Source: an uncultured Blautia sp.
GTDB taxonomy: Bacteria; Bacillota; Clostridia; Lachnospirales; Lachnospiraceae
Direction: 5' to 3'
Length of the DNA stretch: 43,557 bases
Assembly (NCBI RefSeq): GCF_934371575.1
Contig: NZ_CAKRNY010000031.1
Coordinates: 1 to 43,557, forward strand
The notes below the pieces were generated by a model that saw only the letters and a list, made by a program, of their open reading frames with translations, ran no database searches and was not told the DNA's origin. Made by a program: the position numbers and the translations under genes. Each line of letters begins with the position of its first letter. Within the stretch, counting starts at the first letter, position 1. Below, piece by piece: positions 31,339 through 38,884 of the stretch.

Positions 31339-32208
31339 ATGGTAAACGAATACGAAATCAAAAAACAGATTTGCGACATCGGAAGAAGAATCTATAACCG
31401 TAACATGGTTGCAGCAAATGACGGTAACATCTCCGTAAAACTGAATGACAATGAGTTCCTTTGCACACCTACTGGTGTATCCAAAGGTTTCATGACTCCA
31501 GAGTTCATCTGTAAAGTAGATGCTAAGGGTAATGTTCTTCAGGCTAACCCAGGATTCAAACCATCTTCTGAGATCAAGATGCACATGAGAGTATATGAGA
31601 AGAGACCTGATGTAGGATCTGTTGTACATGCTCATCCGATTTATGCAACATCCTTCGCTATCGCAGGTATCCCGCTTACACAGCCGATTATGCCTGAGGC
31701 AGTTATCGCTCTTGGATGTGTTCCGATCGCTGAGTACGGTACACCTTCCACAATGGAAATTCCGGATAACCTTGAGAAATATCTTCCATACTTCGATGCA
31801 GTTCTTCTTGAGAACCATGGAGCTCTTACATGGAGCACAGACCTGAATGCTGCATACATGAAGATGGAGTCTGTTGAATTCTATGCACAGCTTCTGTATC
31901 AGAGCAAACTTCTTGGAGGCCCGAAGGAATTCGATAAAGAGAACATTAAGAAACTTTATGAGATCCGTCGTAAATTCGGTATGCCTGGAAAACATCCGGC
32001 AAGCCTTTGCCAGAATAAAGACGGCGTGAACTGCCATAACTGTGGTGGCGCATGTCACAACGAAGACTACAAACAGTTCCCAGGATATCAGTATGATTTC
32101 GTTGGCGGCAACTGTGATGCTCCTGCAGCAGATACAGCTAACGCAGACGCAGAGTTAGTAGCAAAGATCACAAAACAGGTTATGTCTCAGTTAGGACTTA
32201 ACAAATAA
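31339..32208 (+). CDS. Class II aldolase, fuculose/rhamnulose-phosphate type, with BMC targeting tail
   Basis: The protein has 289 residues from ATG 31339 after AAGGAGG. Residues 1-215 form a FucA-like class II aldolase: N-terminal 'AANDGNISVKL', zinc site HAHPIYATSF (about 95-104) and ENHGALTW (about 156-163). It should split L-fuculose- or L-rhamnulose-1-phosphate to dihydroxyacetone phosphate and L-lactaldehyde. A Cys cluster (C224, C232, C235, C239, C259) and an Ala-rich linker follow. The last 20 residues form an amphipathic helix (LVAKITKQVMSQL), the usual encapsulation peptide. It is the first gene of the main operon. Its usual FucA relatives have about 215 residues, so the tail is an addition. 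Confidence 0.9.
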   Translation: MVNEYEIKKQICDIGRRIYNRNMVAANDGNISVKLNDNEFLCTPTGVSKGFMTPEFICKVDAKGNVLQANPGFKPSSEIKMHMRVYEKRPDVGSVVHAHPIYATSFAIAGIPLTQPIMPEAVIALGCVPIAEYGTPSTMEIPDNLEKYLPYFDAVLLENHGALTWSTDLNAAYMKMESVEFYAQLLYQSKLLGGPKEFDKENIKKLYEIRRKFGMPGKHPASLCQNKDGVNCHNCGGACHNEDYKQFPGYQYDFVGGNCDAPAADTANADAELVAKITKQVMSQLGLNK

Positions 32209-32224
32209 TTTAAATGGTAAATTG

Positions 32225-32253
32225 CCGCGGCTGCAAAATAAAAGCAGCTGCGG
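32225..32253 (+). other. Intercistronic hairpin between aldolase and pduP
   Basis: CCGCGGCTGC/GCAGCTGCGG stem with a 9-base A-rich loop and no T run. It is more likely an mRNA stability or processing element than a terminator. Confidence 0.6.
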
Positions 32254-32278
32254 ATAACCTTAAAGGAGGAACAATCTC

Positions 32279-33667
32279 ATGCCAATCAGCGAGAGCATGG
32301 TACAGGATATTGTACAGGAAGTTATGGCGAAAATGCAGATTGCAGACGCTCCGGCCGGTAAACATGGAATTTTCAAAGATATGAACGAAGCCATTGAGGC
32401 AGCGAAAGCTTCTCAGAAGATCGTTCGGAAAATGTCCTTGGACCAGAGAGAAAAAATTATTACCTGCATTCGAAGAAAAACAAAAGAAAATGCAGAAATC
32501 CTTGCACGTATGGGTGTTGATGAGACCGGAATGGGAAATGTAGGAGATAAGATCCTGAAACATCATCTGGTAGCAGACAAGACCCCTGGTACAGAAGATC
32601 TCAGCACTACAGCTTGGTCAGGCGACAGAGGCTTAACCCTGATCGAGATGGGACCATTTGGCGTGATCGGAGCAATCACTCCGTGCACGAACCCAAGTGA
32701 GACGATTCTGTGTAATACAATGGGTATGCTGGCAGGTGGAAATACAGTCGTATTTAATCCGCATCCGGCAGCAATCAAAACATCTATTTATGCAATCAAT
32801 CTTCTGAATGAGGCATCCCTGGAAGCAGGTGGCCCGGATAATATCGCTGTAACAGTAGAGAAACCTACATTAGAGACAAGCAATATTATGATGAAACATA
32901 AAGATATCCCGCTTATTGCAGCAACAGGCGGTCCTGGCGTTGTTACAGCAGTTCTTTCCTCTGGAAAACGTGGAATCGGTGCTGGCGCAGGAAATCCACC
33001 TGCAGTTGTAGATGAGACAGCAGATGTAAGAAAAGCTGCTCAGGATATCGTAAACGGATGTACATTCGATAACAACCTTCCTTGTATCGCAGAGAAGGAA
33101 ATCGTAGCAGTCGCTTCTATTACAGATGAGCTTATGCATTATCTGGTAAGCGAGAATGACTGTTACCTTGCTTCTAAAGAAGAGCAGGATAAGCTTATAG
33201 ATGTAGTTCTTGCAGGCGGCAAGCTGAACCGTAAATGTGTTGGACGTGATGCCAGAACATTACTTTCCATGATCGGAGTTAATGTTCCTGCAAATATCCG
33301 TTGTATCGTATTTGAGGGACCGAAGGAACATCCGCTTATCGCAACAGAGCTTATGATGCCAATCCTTGGTGTTGTAAGAGCAAAAGATTTTGATGATGCA
33401 GTAGAGCAGGCTGTATGGCTTGAGCATGGCAACCGCCACTCTGCACACATTCATTCCAAGAACATTGACAATATCACCAAATATGCGAAAGCAATCGACA
33501 CCGCAATCCTTGTTAAAAATGCACCTTCCTATGCAGCACTTGGATTTGGCGGAGAAGGTTACTGTACATTCACAATCGCAAGCCGTACAGGTGAAGGACT
33601 TACAAGCGCAAGCACATTCACCAAGAGAAGACGCTGCGTAATGGCAGACAGCCTTTGCATTCGCTGA
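32279..33667 (+). CDS. pduP: CoA-acylating aldehyde dehydrogenase (PduP-type)
   Basis: The 462-residue enzyme converts an aldehyde (propionaldehyde or lactaldehyde) with CoA and NAD+ to the acyl-CoA. Residues 1-20 are an amphipathic targeting helix (MVQDIVQEVMAKMQI), then a short linker. The dehydrogenase part shows 'GPFGVIGAITPCTNPSET', 'GGNTVVFNPHPAA', the nucleotide loop 'AATGGPGVV', and catalytic Cys269 in NNLPCIAEKE. It ends near the family's usual length (about 460). GGAGGAAC precedes the ATG. It sits between aldolase and alcohol dehydrogenase, as in deoxy-sugar BMC operons. Confidence 0.93.
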   Translation: MPISESMVQDIVQEVMAKMQIADAPAGKHGIFKDMNEAIEAAKASQKIVRKMSLDQREKIITCIRRKTKENAEILARMGVDETGMGNVGDKILKHHLVADKTPGTEDLSTTAWSGDRGLTLIEMGPFGVIGAITPCTNPSETILCNTMGMLAGGNTVVFNPHPAAIKTSIYAINLLNEASLEAGGPDNIAVTVEKPTLETSNIMMKHKDIPLIAATGGPGVVTAVLSSGKRGIGAGAGNPPAVVDETADVRKAAQDIVNGCTFDNNLPCIAEKEIVAVASITDELMHYLVSENDCYLASKEEQDKLIDVVLAGGKLNRKCVGRDARTLLSMIGVNVPANIRCIVFEGPKEHPLIATELMMPILGVVRAKDFDDAVEQAVWLEHGNRHSAHIHSKNIDNITKYAKAIDTAILVKNAPSYAALGFGGEGYCTFTIASRTGEGLTSASTFTKRRRCVMADSLCIR

Positions 33668-33684
33668 CAGGAGGAAACATAAAA

Positions 33685-34917
33685 ATGGATATGAATAACG
33701 TAAATATCGAAGAAATCGTAAAACAGGTTCTTGCTGGAATGGCTGGAACTGCTCCGGCAGCTTCTGCACCAGCTGCAGCACCGGCTGCTGCACCGGCAGG
33801 CGCTATCCCGAAAACTGCACACGTTGCAGTTCTTACTGAAAAAGAGCATTTTGATATTAAAGAGTACCCGATTCCAGCACTTGGCGACGACGACATCCTT
33901 GTTAAAGTAGAAGGCTGCGGCGTTTGCGGTACTGATGCTCACGAATTTAAGAGAGACCCATTTAACCTGATCCCGGTTGCACTTGGACATGAGGGAACTG
34001 GTGAGATCGTTGCCATGGGTAAGAATGTTAAGACAGATACAGCTGGAAAACCGGTTAAGATCGGTGATAAAGTTGTTACATGTATGATCTTCAAGGATGA
34101 TCCTGAGATCACAATGTTTGACCTTAATAAGAAGAACGTTGGTGGAGCTGACGTATACGGACTTCTTCCAGATGATGATATTCATCTTAATGGATGGTTC
34201 TCTGATTACATCTTTATCAGAGGCGGAGAGTTCGGAAGCACATTCTTCAACGTAAGTGATCTTGACCTGGATTCCCGTATCCTGATTGAGCCATGTGCAG
34301 TTCTTGTACATGCAGTTGAGAGAGCAAAAACAACTGGTATCCTTCGTTTCAACAGCAGAGTTGTTGTACAGGGATGCGGACCGATCGGTCTGATCTGCAT
34401 CGCAGTTCTTCGTACAATGGGTATCGAGAACATCTGTGCAGTAGATGGAAATCAGCAGCGTCTTGATTTTGCTAAGAGAATGGGCGCTACCATGAGCGTA
34501 AACTTCATGGAGCACAAAGGAATCGAAGCACTTTCCGAGGCTGTTAAAGAGCAGTTTGGCGGACATCTTGCAGACTTTGCATTCCAGTGTACAGGTTCAC
34601 CTGTTGCTCATGCAAACATCTACAAATTCATCCGTAATGGCGGCGGTCTTTGCGAGCTTGGTTTCTTCATCAATGGTGGAGATGCTACAATTAATCCACA
34701 CTTTGATATCTGCTCCAAAGAGATCACAATCGTAGGCTCCTGGGTATACACCTTAAGAGATTACGTTACAACATTTGACTTCCTTAAGAGAGCAAATGCA
34801 ATCGGACTTCCAATGTCTGAACTGATCACAGACAAATATCCGCTTGAGGAAATCAATGAAGCATTAAAGAAAAACCTTGCTATGACCGGTCTTAAGATCG
34901 CTGTAGTAAATAAATAA
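33685..34917 (+). CDS. Zn-type alcohol dehydrogenase with BMC targeting peptide
   Basis: The protein has 410 residues from ATG 33685 after AGGAGG, where the preceding stop lies. Residues 1-19 form a targeting helix (VNIEEIVKQVLAGMA), 20-42 are an Ala/Pro linker, and the rest is a medium-chain dehydrogenase with a catalytic zinc site (C81 in CGVCGTD, H102-E103 in GHEGTGE) and the NAD motif GCGPIGL. The four-Cys structural zinc lobe of typical members is not seen. It may reduce lactaldehyde or propionaldehyde, or oxidise propanediol, to balance NADH in the shell. It is present besides the iron-type enzyme at 40300. Confidence 0.88.
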   Translation: MDMNNVNIEEIVKQVLAGMAGTAPAASAPAAAPAAAPAGAIPKTAHVAVLTEKEHFDIKEYPIPALGDDDILVKVEGCGVCGTDAHEFKRDPFNLIPVALGHEGTGEIVAMGKNVKTDTAGKPVKIGDKVVTCMIFKDDPEITMFDLNKKNVGGADVYGLLPDDDIHLNGWFSDYIFIRGGEFGSTFFNVSDLDLDSRILIEPCAVLVHAVERAKTTGILRFNSRVVVQGCGPIGLICIAVLRTMGIENICAVDGNQQRLDFAKRMGATMSVNFMEHKGIEALSEAVKEQFGGHLADFAFQCTGSPVAHANIYKFIRNGGGLCELGFFINGGDATINPHFDICSKEITIVGSWVYTLRDYVTTFDFLKRANAIGLPMSELITDKYPLEEINEALKKNLAMTGLKIAVVNK

Positions 34918-34940
34918 TTGCCGGATAAAGGAGAATCAAG

Positions 34941-35255
34941 ATGGCAGAAGCTGTAGGAATCTTGGAGGTGTTCGGACTGGCAACAGCATTTGTGGCGGCC
35001 GACGCCGGCTGCAAGGCAGCAAATGTCCATCTGGAGGTTTTTGATAAAAATAAACCTGCAAATGCGGACAGTCTGCCGGTACCGCTCCTTGTCTGCATCA
35101 AATTCCGTGGAAGCGTTTCTGATGTAACAGAGGCTGTGGAAGCAGGAATCAGAGTGGCAGAGAGTATGACTGGTGTGGTACAGCACTATGTAATACCAAA
35201 TCCGGAAACCGGTACACAAAAAATGCTGAAAATCAGCGCACTGGATAAGGATTAA
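34941..35255 (+). CDS. BMC-H shell protein (variant with loop insertion)
   Basis: The 104-residue single BMC domain starts EAVGILEVFGLATAFVAADA and has the strand pattern of PduA/EutM, but with about ten extra residues (DKNKPANADSLPVP) in the loop before the central strand. It is distinct from the next three shell genes. It should form hexagonal facet tiles; the insert may change the pore or face. AAAGGAG precedes the ATG; it follows the dehydrogenase by 23 bases. Confidence 0.88.
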   Translation: MAEAVGILEVFGLATAFVAADAGCKAANVHLEVFDKNKPANADSLPVPLLVCIKFRGSVSDVTEAVEAGIRVAESMTGVVQHYVIPNPETGTQKMLKISALDKD

Positions 35256-35298
35256 ATATTGCGAACCAGTGAAGGAAAGTTTATAATAATAACGAACA

Positions 35299-35349
35299 GT
35301 CATGCGAAGCATGACAGGTACCTCACAGCAAGTACGCTGGAGCGTACTT
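35299..35349 (+). repeat. Two-hairpin intergenic element, copy 3 (diverged)
   Basis: Hairpin A is GTCATGC-GAA-GCATGAC (35299-35315) and hairpin B is AAGTACGCT-GG-AGCGTACTT (35330-35349), with AGCAAGTA at their junction, as in copies 1 and 2. It lies between two BMC-H genes and has no T run. Confidence 0.5.
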
Positions 35350-35381
35350 GAAAAGTTGAGATATATCAGGAGGAATTCATT

Positions 35382-35657
35382 ATGGCACAGGAAGCTTTAG
35401 GAATGGTAGAGACCAGAGGACTTACAGCTGCAATTGAGGCAGCAGATGCAATGACAAAGGCAGCAGAAGTTGCACTGGTTGGTACAGAAAAAATCGGATC
35501 CGGTCTTGTAACTGTTATGGTTCGCGGAGATGTTGGAGCTGTTAAAGCAGCAGTAGAGAGTGGAAGTGCAGCAGCATCCAGACTTGGAGAGCTTGTAGCT
35601 ACACACGTAATCCCAAGACCTCATACAGATGTGGAGAAGATTCTTCCAAGCATCTAA
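35382..35657 (+). CDS. BMC-H shell protein (PduA/EutM type)
   Basis: The 91-residue BMC domain begins [20 protein letters not shown] and has the pore-loop region '[20 protein letters not shown]' and the end '[17 protein letters not shown]'. It is the canonical major facet protein. It differs from the C-terminal 92 residues of the tailed shell protein at 35981 by only about seven substitutions, so the two genes arose by recent duplication or have been kept alike. CAGGAGG precedes the ATG, and a strong hairpin lies upstream. Confidence 0.95.
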   Translation: MAQEALGMVETRGLTAAIEAADAMTKAAEVALVGTEKIGSGLVTVMVRGDVGAVKAAVESGSAAASRLGELVATHVIPRPHTDVEKILPSI

Positions 35658-35678
35658 TGAACTAAAAGGAGTTCGCTC

Positions 35679-35981
35679 ATGAGTAAATCATATGGTTTTA
35701 TTGAAATCACAGGTGTTGTTGCGGCTATGGATGCCCTGGACATTATGTGTAAAACGGCAGACGTTGAGCTGGCGTCATGGGAGCGTAAGCTGGGCGGACG
35801 ACTGGTGACCATTATTATACAAGGCGATGTGGCAGCTGTGACAGAGGCCGTGGAAGCGGCAGCTGCGCAGGCCATCAAGAAACCGGCAAGCTATGCAGTA
35901 ATTGCCAATCCCCATGAGGAAATCGTCAAAATGGTGGAATTAAGCGCAAGTCGATGGAGAAAGAAAAAGGGGGATGAATAA
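35679..35981 (+). CDS. BMC-H shell protein (third paralogue)
   Basis: The 100-residue BMC domain ([20 protein letters not shown]..) is diverged from its neighbours, with '[19 protein letters not shown]' in the pore region and a basic tail ([10 protein letters not shown]). AAAAGGAG precedes the ATG. Its stop TAA overlaps the next ATG by one base, so translation of the tailed shell protein is probably coupled to it. Confidence 0.92.
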   Translation: MSKSYGFIEITGVVAAMDALDIMCKTADVELASWERKLGGRLVTIIIQGDVAAVTEAVEAAAAQAIKKPASYAVIANPHEEIVKMVELSASRWRKKKGDE

Positions 35982-36463
35982 TGGCTGACGAAGAAAAAAA
36001 AGAGACAGCGAAAAAAGCAGCCCCTAAAAAGGCAGCCGCTCCAAGAAGAACGGCCAGAACGACCAAAGCAAAAGCAGCAGAGGTAAAAGCTGAAGAGCCA
36101 AAGACCACTGCAGCTGAAAAAGAGATTACTGAAACCAAACATATAGAAGCAAAGAAACCAGTAATTCATAAGGAGGAAAAAATCATGACACAGGAAGCAT
36201 TAGGAATGGTAGAAACCAGAGGACTTACAGCAGCTATCGAGGCAGCTGACCAGATGTGTAAAGCAGCTAACGTTGCATTAGTTGGAACAGAGAAGATCGG
36301 ATCCGGTCTTGTAACTGTTATGGTTCGTGGAGATGTTGGAGCTGTTAAATCTGCAGTAGAGAGCGGAAGCGCAGCAGCATCCAGACTTGGAGAGCTTGTA
36401 GCTACACATGTAATTCCAAGACCTCATACAGATGTTGAGAAAATCCTTCCGGTTCTGAAATAA
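35981..36463 (+). CDS. BMC-H shell protein with Lys/Ala-rich N-terminal tail and internal start
   Basis: The full frame encodes 160 residues. Residues 1-68 are a Lys/Ala/Glu/Thr-rich, probably disordered tail ([20 protein letters not shown]), like the tail of histone H1. Residues 69-160 are a PduA/EutM-type BMC domain nearly identical to the gene at 35382. ATG 36185 (codon 69) has a perfect AAGGAGG eight bases upstream (36170-36176), so a short 92-residue form should also be made from the same mRNA. The long start has GGGGG upstream and is coupled to the previous stop. Hence tailed and tail-less subunits could mix in one hexamer. Function of the tail unknown: it may bind nucleic acid, other shells or cytosolic partners. 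Confidence 0.9.
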   Translation: MADEEKKETAKKAAPKKAAAPRRTARTTKAKAAEVKAEEPKTTAAEKEITETKHIEAKKPVIHKEEKIMTQEALGMVETRGLTAAIEAADQMCKAANVALVGTEKIGSGLVTVMVRGDVGAVKSAVESGSAAASRLGELVATHVIPRPHTDVEKILPVLK

Positions 36464-36519
36464 TATAAAAGTCCCGGACAGCAGACATTACAAAATCCGG
36501 AAAGAAAGCAGGTGTACTT

Positions 36520-37164
36520 TTGGAAACTAATAATGTTGAGCTGATCACCAGGATGGTGCTGGATGCTCTTAATAAAAAAGATGAAAAAGGCAATGGCTTC
36601 ATGGTGCCTATCGGAGTTTCCGCAAGACATATCCACCTGACACAGGAACATGTGGAAGCATTATTTGGAACAGGATATCAGCTCACCAAGAAAAAAGAGC
36701 TGATGGGCGGACAGTTTGCATCTAACGAGACAGTTACTATCGTTGGATTGAAACTTCGTGCTATTGAGAATGTACGTATTCTCGGACCTGTTCGTAAGGC
36801 TTCACAGGTTGAAGTATCAGCTACAGACGCTATCAAGCTGGGGATGAAAGTACCGGTTCGTGAGTCTGGAGATGTTAAAGGAAGTGCTCCGATCGCAATT
36901 GTCGGACCGAAGGGTGCGATTTATCTGAAAGAAGGATGTATCGTAGCAATGCGTCACATCCACATGTCACCGAAGGATGCTCAGGCAGCCGGCGTGAAGG
37001 ACGGAGATATCGTTTCTGTTAAGGCAGACAATGAGAGAGGAACTATTTTCAATCAGGTGAAGATCCGTGTAGACGACAGCTTTACACTGGAGATGCATAT
37101 TGATACTGATGAAGCAAATGCAGCAAAAATTGCCACAGGCAATACAGTTACAATTATAAAGTAA
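36520..37164 (+). CDS. pduL: Phosphate propanoyltransferase (PduL)
   Basis: The 214-residue enzyme converts acyl-CoA and phosphate to acyl-phosphate and recycles CoA within the compartment. Two zinc-binding motifs, SARHIHLT (about 34-41) and MRHIHMSP (about 143-150), define PduL. TTG 36520 is chosen because it adds a targeting helix (NNVELITRMVLDALNKK); the internal Met at codon 28 would remove it. No acyl kinase gene is present in the window, so acyl-phosphate would leave for a kinase encoded elsewhere. Confidence 0.93.
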   Translation: METNNVELITRMVLDALNKKDEKGNGFMVPIGVSARHIHLTQEHVEALFGTGYQLTKKKELMGGQFASNETVTIVGLKLRAIENVRILGPVRKASQVEVSATDAIKLGMKVPVRESGDVKGSAPIAIVGPKGAIYLKEGCIVAMRHIHMSPKDAQAAGVKDGDIVSVKADNERGTIFNQVKIRVDDSFTLEMHIDTDEANAAKIATGNTVTIIK

Positions 37165-37200
37165 TGCAGTGAAAAAAGTTTTCTCATTACTAAAATAAAG

Positions 37201-37247
37201 AGTTCAGCCATGTAAGATCTGTAAGCAGATAAGTGCATGGCTGAACT
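37201..37247 (+). other. Intercistronic hairpin between pduL and eutN
   Basis: AGTTCAGCCATG/CATGGCTGAACT is a perfect 12-base stem with an inner ATCTG/CAGAT hairpin. There is no T run, so it is read as an mRNA processing or stability element. Confidence 0.65.
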
Positions 37248-37268
37248 GCATAAAATTTGGAGGTTCAC

Positions 37269-37535
37269 ATGATAGTTGGCAAGGTAGTAGGAAGCGTTGT
37301 TTCCACAAGAAAAAACGAAAAGCTGATCGGCAATAAGTTTATGATCGTGGAACCGGTTCATCACATGAAAGGTGACCTCAGCCAGATTGTTGCAATCGAC
37401 ATTATCGGTGCAGGAATCGGGGAATATGTATTGGTGGCACAAGGAAGCGCGGCAAGAATTGGCTGCGGCGTAGAAACAGCACCGGTTGATGCCGCCATTG
37501 TAGGTATCGTTGATGACGGTGCAGGATTGGAGTAA
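37269..37535 (+). CDS. eutN: BMC-P pentameric vertex protein (EutN/CcmL type)
   Basis: The 88-residue protein starts at ATG 37269 after GGAGG. It has the EutN/CcmL beta-barrel pattern: MIVGKVVGSVVSTRK, 'KFMIVEP', 'QIVAIDIIGAGIGEYVLVAQGSAAR' (in short blocks) and 'PVDAAIVGIVDD'. Pentamers cap the vertices of the shell. It is the only vertex protein in the locus. The PduS-type gene follows after 4 bases. Confidence 0.94.
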   Translation: MIVGKVVGSVVSTRKNEKLIGNKFMIVEPVHHMKGDLSQIVAIDIIGAGIGEYVLVAQGSAARIGCGVETAPVDAAIVGIVDDGAGLE

Positions 37536-37539
37536 CGCC

Positions 37540-38868
37540 ATGGATATCAAAGAATTACAGAATATTATACAGGAGAATGGTGTAGTTGGTGCCGGCGGTG
37601 CAGGATTCCCTACATATATGAAGCTGACAGATAAAGCAAATACCATTCTTATGAACTGTGCAGAGTGCGAACCTTTACTGAAATTACACAGACAGTTATT
37701 AGAGAAGCACGCTTACGAAATTATGAAAACATTCCATATGGTTCAGGAGACTGTTGGTGCTTCAGAAGCCATCATTGGAATTAAAAAATCCTACGTTCAG
37801 ACAGTAAATGCTCTGAAACAGCATATCGAAGAATTCCCTGGAATGCGCATCCATCTTCTGGATGAGGTATATCCTATGGGTGATGAGGTTGTACTGATCT
37901 ACGAAGCAACTGGTAGAGTTGTAAGACCTGGCGGACTTCCTATTGAACAGGGAGTTGCAGTGTTCAACGTAGAGACATTGTATAATATATATCGTGCAGT
38001 AGAGAAAAAAGAACCTGTAACAGATAAATATGTATCTGTTGTAGCTGAGGTAAATCATCCGGTAACAGTAAGAGTACCTCTTGGATGTACTATGGATGAT
38101 GTAGTTGCTCAGGCAGGTGGAACTACTGTGAAAGATCCGGTTTACTTTATTGGTGGACCGATGATGGGAAGAATCGGAAAAGGTTCTGACCCTGTAACGA
38201 AGACAACAAATGCGATTCTGGTTCTGCCAAAAGACCATTTAATCGTACAGAAGAAGATGCGGACTTCTGCTATAGATTTAAAACGAGCAGCATCTATTTG
38301 CTGCCAGTGTAATACTTGTACAGATCTTTGTCCACGTAATAATCTGGGACATCCGATTGATCCGGCACGTTTCATGCGCGCTGCATCTAATCATGATTTC
38401 AGAGATGTTAATCCATACATTAATGCAAGCTTCTGCAGTTCCTGTGGTGTTTGTGAAATGTATGCATGTCCTCAGAGTCTTGCACCAAGAACACTTCTTG
38501 CAGACATGAAGGGTGGACTTCGTCAGGCAGGTATTCGTCCTCCTCAGGGAGTACAGCCAGTACCGGTTAAGGAATCAAGAGAATACCGCAAGGTTCCTGA
38601 AGAACGTCTGATGGCACGTCTTGGTCTTACCAAGTATGACAAAGACGCACCAATGGACGAGACACTGGTTGAGATTCCAAAGGTAAAAATTCTTCTGAGC
38701 CAGCATATTGGAGCACCTGCGCAGGCAGTTGTAAAGGTTGGAGATCAGGTGACAAGAGGTCAGATGATCGCTTCTCCGGCTTCTGGCTTAAGTGTTGGTA
38801 TTCATGCAACCATCTCCGGTAAAGTTACCGAAGTGACAGATCGCTGGATCGTAGTTGCAAAGAATTAG
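37540..38868 (+). CDS. pduS: PduS-type flavin/Fe-S electron carrier (RnfC-like)
   Basis: The 442-residue protein starts with a nucleotide/flavin region (NGVVGAGGAGFPTYMK), continues with an SLBB-type domain, and has two 4Fe-4S motifs: C254/255-C257-C260-C264 (CCQCNTCTDLCP) and C299-C302-C305-C310 (CSSCGVCEMYACP). It ends with an RnfC-like barrel (KVKILLSQHIG). PduS is a cobalamin reductase in B12-dependent pdu compartments and, more generally, may pass electrons across the shell with PduT. The PduT-like gene follows directly, which supports that role. Confidence 0.92.
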   Translation: MDIKELQNIIQENGVVGAGGAGFPTYMKLTDKANTILMNCAECEPLLKLHRQLLEKHAYEIMKTFHMVQETVGASEAIIGIKKSYVQTVNALKQHIEEFPGMRIHLLDEVYPMGDEVVLIYEATGRVVRPGGLPIEQGVAVFNVETLYNIYRAVEKKEPVTDKYVSVVAEVNHPVTVRVPLGCTMDDVVAQAGGTTVKDPVYFIGGPMMGRIGKGSDPVTKTTNAILVLPKDHLIVQKKMRTSAIDLKRAASICCQCNTCTDLCPRNNLGHPIDPARFMRAASNHDFRDVNPYINASFCSSCGVCEMYACPQSLAPRTLLADMKGGLRQAGIRPPQGVQPVPVKESREYRKVPEERLMARLGLTKYDKDAPMDETLVEIPKVKILLSQHIGAPAQAVVKVGDQVTRGQMIASPASGLSVGIHATISGKVTEVTDRWIVVAKN

Positions 38869-38884
38869 AAAGGACGTGCAGAAA

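Noticed and set aside
33559..34566. 335-codon minus-strand frame opposite the Zn-type dehydrogenase
   Set aside because: It is antisense to a clear gene with catalytic motifs, has no ribosome site, and its composition (Ser/Cys/Asn-rich) is that of a shadow frame.
35981..36184. Lys/Ala-rich stretch as a separate small gene or frameshift product
   Set aside because: It is in the same uninterrupted frame as the BMC domain, with no stop between them, so it is an N-terminal extension.
37201..37247. Terminator dividing the BMC operon after pduL
   Set aside because: The stem is strong but is not followed by T residues, and the eutN gene starts 22 bases later without a promoter.
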